Of a stretch of 46,674 bases of DNA, positions 41,720-46,674 are shown piece by piece. The translations under genes and the position numbers were made by a program. Source of the stretch: an uncultured Prevotellaceae bacterium. Its GTDB lineage: Bacteria; Bacteroidota; Bacteroidia; Bacteroidales; Muribaculaceae. The notes beneath the pieces are model-generated. The model worked only from the letters and a program-made list of their open reading frames with translations, was not told the origin of the DNA and did not search any database. Positions within the stretch are counted from its first letter, which is position 1. Every line of letters starts with the position of its first letter. The stretch lies in assembly GCA_937898675.1 (NCBI GenBank), contig CALEJB010000054.1, forward strand, positions 1-46,674. Direction: 5' to 3'.

Positions 41720-42607
41720 TTAGAGGGCCAGACGCATGCCAATAAAACCATTCTTGTTGGTCGGCTTGCTGACGTAGCGATAGGAAACACGGCACATGCT
41801 TGCCGCCTGGTTGTAGCTGCCGCCGCGGCACACGAGGAACGAGCCAGTCTCAGCGCCGGTGGGGTTGGTCTGAGCGTCGGCAGTGTAAGCGCCATACCAG
41901 TCGGAGCACCACTCAAACACGTTACCGCTCATGTCGTACAGACCCAGCTCATTGGCAGCCATGGTGCCAACGGCGTGAATTGAGTTGCCGCTGTTATCAT
42001 AGTACCATGCCACGGCGCCAGGTAAGTTGGAACCTGCATACTTGCAGCCATTGCTCTTATTGCCGCCGCGGGCCGCAAACTCCCACTCGGCCTCGGTGGG
42101 CAAACGGAAGCTCTTGCCAGTGAGCTGGTTCAGCGTCTGGAGAAATGCCTGTACATCGTCCCACGAGATCGTTTCGACGGGGTATTGGGCATTGCTGGGG
42201 TTGGTGCTGGGGTTGCTACCCATCACGGCTACCCACAGTTCTTGGGTAACCAAAGTCTCGCCCATGGCAAATGATGATAAGGTTACCTCATGAGCGGGTT
42301 TCTCAGATGCGCCGGCATCGGTGCCTTGCTCGGTGGTTGCACCCATGGTAAACGTGCCGCCCTCGACAGGCATCATCGTGAATGATACACCATTGACTGT
42401 GAAAGTCTGGGGCTCGGTTACAGGCACGTCGGGACCAGGCTCGTCGCCCCACACGCCATTGAGCAGGTAGTCGATAAGGCTGCTGATGTCGGCAGGACTA
42501 ACTTGACCATCATAATTCACGTCACCGCGCAGGATTTCATAGTCCTCAGACCAGGCGGGAATTGTGCAACACAGCGCCAGCATCAGCGCAAAGATAGTTT
42601 TTCTCAT
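41720..42607 (-). CDS. secreted protein with dockerin-like EF-hand and one SUMF1 domain
   Basis: 295 residues: signal peptide (MRKTIFALMLALCCTIPAWS), dockerin-like EF-hand (GDVNYDGQVSPADISSLIDY, about 28-47), a linker, then one SUMF1 domain (67-295) closely similar to domain 1 of the next gene (GGTFTMGATTEQ, RLPTEAEWEFAARGG, MSGNVFEWCSDWYG). It ends RLAL like the neighbour. The catalytic FGE cysteine pair is not seen. First gene of a three-gene operon with a promoter at 42736-42767; the AraC-type regulator lies just upstream on the same strand. Confidence 0.9.
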   Translation of the reverse strand: MRKTIFALMLALCCTIPAWSEDYEILRGDVNYDGQVSPADISSLIDYLLNGVWGDEPGPDVPVTEPQTFTVNGVSFTMMPVEGGTFTMGATTEQGTDAGASEKPAHEVTLSSFAMGETLVTQELWVAVMGSNPSTNPSNAQYPVETISWDDVQAFLQTLNQLTGKSFRLPTEAEWEFAARGGNKSNGCKYAGSNLPGAVAWYYDNSGNSIHAVGTMAANELGLYDMSGNVFEWCSDWYGAYTADAQTNPTGAETGSFLVCRGGSYNQAASMCRVSYRYVSKPTNKNGFIGMRLAL

Positions 42608-42735
42608 AAAGCATTTTGTTTTGTGCCCTGCAAGCAGGACTGGTTAATAATAAAGTAAAATATTTGATGGGTTGTTTTGTCAATATCTGGAGGTTTTCTT
42701 TACACGAACTGCAACATTCATAAAAAATGTTTGTG
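42608..42735. other. leader of the SUMF1 operon
   Basis: AT-rich and without a credible gene; a short forward frame at 42677-42883 lacks coding character. It would form a leader of about 120 nt from the promoter at 42736. Confidence 0.5.
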
Positions 42736-42767
42736 CAAATTTACGCACATCATAAAAATGCACCAAA
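42736..42767 (-). promoter_or_regulatory. promoter of the dockerin/SUMF1 operon
   Basis: On the minus strand TTTG (42764-42767), 20 nt, TAAATTTG (42736-42743). A second TAAATTTG overlaps the -33 at 42764-42771. The stretch 42772-42959 between here and the regulator gene contains no gene that I can see. Confidence 0.65.
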
Positions 42768-42959
42768 TTTACACACCCCCAATTTTGACTATCTTGCAAA
42801 AAGGCACATTTCTCAAAGTACTATCTTGTAATATAGAACTTATAAAAATGGTCAAACATTTGAATCACAATCGATTGAATTAACAGCGACAACATACCCG
42901 AAACAATAGCCATTCCTCAGTAATTGAAGAACGGGATGCCATCCATGACAATGGAATGG

Positions 42960-44678
42960 TTAGTTGCCATATTCGTTGTCCGGGTGCAGGCGGGAGAGTT
43001 TCAGATAGGCCGATGGGGTCATACCGGTAAACTTCTTGAAGGTATTAACGAAGTTGGAATAAGAGTTAAAGCCGACGCTTTGGGCGATTGCCTTGAGGGT
43101 CTGGTTGTCATAGTTCTCAGCATCGTTCATGCGCCTGCAAGCCTCCTTGATGCGACGGTCGTTGATGAGTGCATGGAAGTTGCAGCCAAAATGCTCATTG
43201 ATGACCTGCGACACATAGTTGCTGTGCTTGGCATCGACCAACACGCTCAAACGGTCAAGCGAAAAAGTGTCGCTAAAGACCTCGGACGACGACTCCAGCA
43301 CTTGGTTGATGCGCTCGATGAGTTCAACACGGGTGCTCTCGTCAAGCGGGGTGCGCTGATATTTGGGCCTCACGTCGTTCTCGGCACATTGGGCATGCAG
43401 TTGCCTCATGGCGTCCTCGGCGGCCAACGATTCCTGCACCCTGTGATAGAGCACGCGGTTCTGTTCATTCACCTGGCGATACTTGCGGTAAAGCATCCAC
43501 AAGAGTCCCAAGATGAGGAGCATCGTGGCCACCGTCGCCCACAGGATGGCCTGTTGCATCTTGCGCTTGTGCTCGATGTTCCGCATCTGCTCATCTTTCT
43601 TGCCCATCTGCATCATGAAATCGGCATCCTTCATGTCATTGAAGTGAGATTGCCTGATGACCTGGTCCCGCTGGCGATGCCACAGAAGTTCATATTTGTC
43701 GGCCAACGCGACATTGCCCTGGCTGCGGTAAAACAGGTAATAATAGCGGTAAACATCTGTTAGGCAATCAAGTTTGTTCTCCCGAACAGCCAAGTTTTCC
43801 ATCGTCTGGATTTCGGCCAAAGCCGCCGCATGATCATTATGCCTCAGATACACATAATATAAAATTTCATGCATGATATATGTTTGTTGCAGTTGAACAG
43901 ACCTTGAAAGTTCCAAAGAAACGGGCAACGATTTCATGGCTGCTATTGCCTGTGCCTGTTGACCTTGCCGCCACAAAAGCATGCCGTGGTGCAATGCCTT
44001 GCAGTAATCACGGTCATGAACAGTATCCGGCATCTCTAAATGGCCATAGATGTCCATTTCCTCAGCAATCAACGGAAGCATGTCTTCGCTAAGAGCAACT
44101 ATCATGGCATCGATAATAATGGTCTGCAGGATTGCCCAGTTCCTCACTTTGAGAGCCTCATGAAACGCCCGCTTGTATTGCGCAATGACTGCTTTATAAT
44201 CTGTGCTCTCAGGGTTCAAAACCGAATTGGTCAGATACAGATTACATAATGCAGCGGAAAATAGCGGAATATCAATTGAATCGTTGCACTTGACGGCCAA
44301 ATCCTGCCCCATCAGCAAATAAGTGTTGGCTTTCAGATAATCATAATAAACTTTGATGTGAAGAACTCCCATTTCGTGCATGGCAAATACGGCATATTTG
44401 AGTTCCTCCTCTTTTAACTTGTTCTTGTGGTAACGGTCAATGACGATGCTATAGCAATGGTATGCGCTGTCGGGGGCGTTCCTTTTATGAAAGTAATAAC
44501 GGCTCAACTTCATGAGGGAATCTGTCGGCAACTGCAGCCACTGGGTGTTGACGAGTTGTTGAGGAGCATCCTCAACGGCGCCGCACCGCATCACCCCACA
44601 GCACAGCAACAGCAAGACAAGAGCCTGCCGCCAGAATATGGCTGCATGATTAACGAATTGGCTTGAGTTCTTTACCAT
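42960..44678 (-). CDS. membrane-anchored AraC-type transcription regulator
   Basis: 572 residues. A hydrophobic N-terminus (WRQALVLLLLCCGVMRCGA) leads to a helical TPR-like sensor region (about 35-370; repeats of the Y-x-x-x-x-Y type) on the outer side of the inner membrane. One membrane helix (ILWATVATMLLILGLLWMLY, about 376-395) and a coiled segment lead into an AraC-type DNA-binding domain (about 460-560). Its second HTH reads LKAIAQSVGFNSYSNFVNTF, the usual signature. This is a one-component regulator that senses outside and binds DNA inside. It is on the same strand as, and upstream of, the SUMF1 operon, its most likely target. Confidence 0.88.
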   Translation of the reverse strand: MVKNSSQFVNHAAIFWRQALVLLLLCCGVMRCGAVEDAPQQLVNTQWLQLPTDSLMKLSRYYFHKRNAPDSAYHCYSIVIDRYHKNKLKEEELKYAVFAMHEMGVLHIKVYYDYLKANTYLLMGQDLAVKCNDSIDIPLFSAALCNLYLTNSVLNPESTDYKAVIAQYKRAFHEALKVRNWAILQTIIIDAMIVALSEDMLPLIAEEMDIYGHLEMPDTVHDRDYCKALHHGMLLWRQGQQAQAIAAMKSLPVSLELSRSVQLQQTYIMHEILYYVYLRHNDHAAALAEIQTMENLAVRENKLDCLTDVYRYYYLFYRSQGNVALADKYELLWHRQRDQVIRQSHFNDMKDADFMMQMGKKDEQMRNIEHKRKMQQAILWATVATMLLILGLLWMLYRKYRQVNEQNRVLYHRVQESLAAEDAMRQLHAQCAENDVRPKYQRTPLDESTRVELIERINQVLESSSEVFSDTFSLDRLSVLVDAKHSNYVSQVINEHFGCNFHALINDRRIKEACRRMNDAENYDNQTLKAIAQSVGFNSYSNFVNTFKKFTGMTPSAYLKLSRLHPDNEYGN

Positions 44679-44766
44679 GGTTCAAGATAACTGATTTTTG
44701 AATTGCAAATATCGCCAATATTCCCATAACTGCAAAGAGATGCCATAGAAAAATGACACGGGCACT

Positions 44767-44817
44767 CAAAATCTCATAGTCCTGAGACCAGGCGGGAATA
44801 GCGCAACACCGCGGCAG
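44767..44817 (-). pseudogene. 51-nt relic of a SUMF1-gene 5' end
   Basis: On the minus strand this reads CCAIPAWSQDYEIL in one frame, nearly identical to CCTIPAWSEDYEIL in the gene at 41720-42607 (its signal-peptide end and first mature residues). The DNA is about 80 percent identical to 42534-42584. Nothing else of the gene remains. The rest of 44679-45018 has no gene that I can recognise. Confidence 0.7.
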
Positions 44818-45018
44818 CTATCAACTTTGACTACGAAGTTGCACCCAGCGATGGGCGGCTGCCAATATTCGCATAGCGACAGCCACATCACAAAAATATG
44901 CGGCGCAGACTGGCAGTGTTTGCGCCAGATGACATGCAGTCAAAGCAATGAATGAATGCGTCCGGCCGTAACATCAAACATTACCCCGAACTGGCGATAT
45001 TTGGGTTTATTCTCCGCG

Positions 45019-46308
45019 CTACTCCATGCACGGCGAGGGGGCTTGGCCGTCGATTTGGGTGTCGCGGGGGGTGACTTCGCGCCAGACATAGAGTTTGTCG
45101 CTGGGCCTGATTTTCTCGTCCACCTTGATGGAGAAATGCTCGCCCTTGACGGTCTTGTCCACGGGCTTGAGGTCAACGCGAATCTCGTCGATGGTCAGTG
45201 GTATTGCGCCCGTCGTGGGCCCGATAATCCATGCCTCGTCGCCCACATGCAGCTCGCCCGCCTCCATGAGGAACTCGGCGACATGCAGCTTGCCGTAGTA
45301 GCGTATGCCCTTGGCGGCATAGTGCTTGACGCGCGTGGCGCTGGAGCCGTACTTCGATGACCACTCGCCCAGGCGCTGGCCCATGTAGTAGCCGTCCCAA
45401 AATCCGCGGTTGAACACCTTGGCCAGCCGCTCGTCCCACTCGGTGATGCGCTGCTCGTTATAGCCGCCGTCGCAGATGGCGCGCAACGCCTCGTCGTAGC
45501 AGCCCACGACGGTGCGCACATACTCGGCACCGCGGGCGCGGCCCTCTATCTTGAACACACGCACCCCGGCGTCCACCATCTTGTTGAGGAAGTGGATGGT
45601 CTTCAAGTCCTTGGGCGACATGATGTATTTGTTCTCGATGGCGAGTTCGTCGCCGTTCTGGCGGTCGGTGACGATGTAGCCGCGTCGGCATATCTGGCGG
45701 CACTCGCCGCGATTGGCACTGGTGTTCTCCTGATGCAGACTCATGTAGCACTTACCCGACACCGCCATGCACAGCGCACCGTGGCAGAACATCTCGAGGC
45801 GAATGGGGTCGCCGTGAGGGCCGCACAGGCCGTTTTGCTCGATGAAACCGCTGATTTTCTTCACCTGGTCCATGTTCAGCTCGCGCGCCAGCACCATCAC
45901 ATCGGCCCACTGGCTGTAGTAGCGCACCGCCTCGCTGTTGCTCACGTTGACCTGGGTGGAGATGTGCACCTCCACGCCGATGCTGCGGGCAAACATGATG
46001 GTGGCCATGTCGCTGGCAATGATGGCGCTCACCTGGGCGTCGCGTGCGGCGGTGACAATCTGGCGCATGTAGTCCATGTCCTCGTCATAGACGATGGTGT
46101 TGACCGTGAGGTAACTCTTCATGCCGTGTCCGTGGCACCACTGTGCGATGGTGCGCAGGTCGTCGAGCGTGAAGTTGACACTCGAGCGCGAACGCATATT
46201 CAGTCCCTCGATGCCAAAGTAGATGGCGTCGGCCCCGCCCTGGTGGGCGGCATACAGCGACTCCCATGAGCCCACGGGTGCCATAATTTCAAAGTCAGTG
46301 CGGTTCAT
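45019..46308 (-). CDS. peptidase U32 family protein
   Basis: 429 residues from the ATG at 46308 (MNRTDFEIMAPVGSWE); ATGs at 46311 and 46338 are in frame but less typical. The family signature EMFCHGALCMAVSGKCYMS is present, with further Cys in RGECRQICRRGY. These cysteines could bind an iron-sulfur cluster as proposed for RNA-hydroxylating members (TrhP, RlhA). Some U32 members were described as collagenases; others modify tRNA or rRNA. The C-terminal part after about 330 is a beta-barrel-like extension common in this family. Cytoplasmic; no operon partner in the window. Confidence 0.92.
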   Translation of the reverse strand: MNRTDFEIMAPVGSWESLYAAHQGGADAIYFGIEGLNMRSRSSVNFTLDDLRTIAQWCHGHGMKSYLTVNTIVYDEDMDYMRQIVTAARDAQVSAIIASDMATIMFARSIGVEVHISTQVNVSNSEAVRYYSQWADVMVLARELNMDQVKKISGFIEQNGLCGPHGDPIRLEMFCHGALCMAVSGKCYMSLHQENTSANRGECRQICRRGYIVTDRQNGDELAIENKYIMSPKDLKTIHFLNKMVDAGVRVFKIEGRARGAEYVRTVVGCYDEALRAICDGGYNEQRITEWDERLAKVFNRGFWDGYYMGQRLGEWSSKYGSSATRVKHYAAKGIRYYGKLHVAEFLMEAGELHVGDEAWIIGPTTGAIPLTIDEIRVDLKPVDKTVKGEHFSIKVDEKIRPSDKLYVWREVTPRDTQIDGQAPSPCME

Positions 46309-46311
46309 CAT

Positions 46312-46549
46312 AATAAACAATACCCGAGTCCGGGACAAAAAGCCTCAACCTAATGGTTGAAAATCAATGGATTAACAAAATATCACCTTTCGTAATCTCA
46401 GAGGACAAAGTTATAGAAATTTTCTCTATTATCGATGATGTTTTATAAACAAATTAAGTAATAGCCATCAATTCAGCCACTTTTGTCAGGCAATGGCGCG
46501 CCGCGTTTGCCCAAAGGGCATCCTTTTTCAAGGGAAACCATCGCTGAAC
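46312..46549. other. non-coding stretch upstream of the U32 gene
   Basis: No gene seen. TAACTTTG on the minus strand (46406-46413) may be the -7 of the U32 gene, without a clear -33. Confidence 0.4.
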
Positions 46550-46582
46550 TTGACAAGATTTAAGAAATAAATGTTACTTTTG
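46550..46582 (+). promoter_or_regulatory. promoter of a gene beyond the right edge
   Basis: TTG (46550-46552), 22 nt, TACTTTTG (46575-46582). Downstream lies a small hairpin GTCCC/GGGAC at 46628-46646 and then the window ends without an ATG-led frame that I can support. Confidence 0.55.
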
Positions 46583-46674
46583 CGGTATCAACCCAAAAAG
46601 AAGATTTAACTAAAAAAGATCATTAGTGTCCCGTTAAAATTGGGACGAGTTAAATATTAATCAAAAAGCCCCGG

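Noticed and set aside
39836..42607. Formylglycine-generating enzymes for sulfatases
   Set aside because: The SUMF1 domains lack the expected active-site Cys pair and no sulfatase gene is in the window.
42677..42883. 68-codon plus-strand frame in the SUMF1 leader region
   Set aside because: AT-rich intergenic sequence overlapping a well-fitting minus-strand promoter; no coding features.
44811..44876. Plus-strand 22-codon tail reading AAINFDYEVAP...PIFA
   Set aside because: Looks peptide-like, but it is cut off by an upstream stop and is too short to assign; it could be a decayed gene end.
32344..45047. A 28-nt similarity between 32344-32371 and the last codons of the U32 gene (45019-45047)
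   Set aside because: About 24 of 28 bases match with one gap; in a 47-kb GC-rich window this may be chance, and no longer alignment extends it.
1..46674. CRISPR arrays, rRNA genes, insertion sequences with transposases, and riboswitches
   Set aside because: I looked for regular spaced repeats, rRNA signatures, transposase frames and conserved leader folds and saw none that could be supported.

Overview
The window looks like a chromosomal segment of a Bacteroidales bacterium, most likely a gut lineage near Muribaculaceae. Three things point there. Many starts are preceded by the Bacteroidota promoter pattern (TTG or TTTG, about 20 nt, TAnnTTTG, very often TACCTTTGCA). The gene content includes DUF4249, DUF4271, a GlsA/GlsB-like glycine-lipid pair, a GYF_2/CD225 protein and secreted proteins with ADISALIDYLL dockerin-like EF-hands. 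The core genes are GC-rich. Family calls come from reading the translations; no database search was run.

Layout. 0-1.95 kb: a tyrosine recombinase pointing out of the window, whose true N-terminus lies in a different frame (a one-base frameshift), next to a tmRNA 3'-end-like sequence and an orphan terminator. This looks like the edge of an integrative element lying to the left. 1.96-12.7 kb: housekeeping and envelope genes, namely a PatB/MalY-type C-S lyase, tRNA-Lys, a secreted protein, tRNA-Glu, recO, a lemA operon with three TPM-domain proteins, a hotdog thioesterase, two tandem MINPP-type phytases and a glycosyltransferase. 12.8-22.7 kb: pckA, a SlyD-like FKBP, then a long plus-strand run (THUMP methyltransferase, membrane protein, pdxB, LOG-family protein, DUF4271, hemD, rnpA, yidD, tatD-like).

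22.8-30.9 kb: an accessory block (lipoprotein, beta-barrel, polytopic membrane protein, GlsA-like and GlsB-like acyltransferases, Wzi-like barrel, small lipoprotein) followed by tyrS. 31-32.2 kb: tRNA-Gln, DUF2752 and a GYF_2/CD225 protein. 32.2-38.4 kb: a five-gene minus-strand operon, consisting of a lipoprotein, a secreted protein with NCHFYAW and DHSAV motifs, a second lipoprotein, a TonB-dependent receptor and a DUF4249 lipoprotein. It is bracketed by two 83-nt direct repeats (81/83 identical) that contain a terminator hairpin. Its three leading genes are clearly more AT-rich than the flanks. This is the best candidate for an undescribed system.

38.4-44.7 kb: a secreted dockerin/SUMF1 operon (one single-domain SUMF1 protein, one with two SUMF1 domains, one dockerin-tailed protein) with a membrane-anchored AraC-type regulator upstream, and beyond that a 51-nt relic of a SUMF1 gene. 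45.0-46.3 kb: a peptidase U32 family protein. A forward promoter at 46.55 kb fires out of the window.

The operons suggest these themes: envelope lipids and surface polysaccharide (glycosyltransferase, GlsA/B, Wzi), surface nutrient capture (phytases, TonB/DUF4249), secreted proteins with dockerin-like modules, and a conserved core of RNA, heme and cofactor genes.
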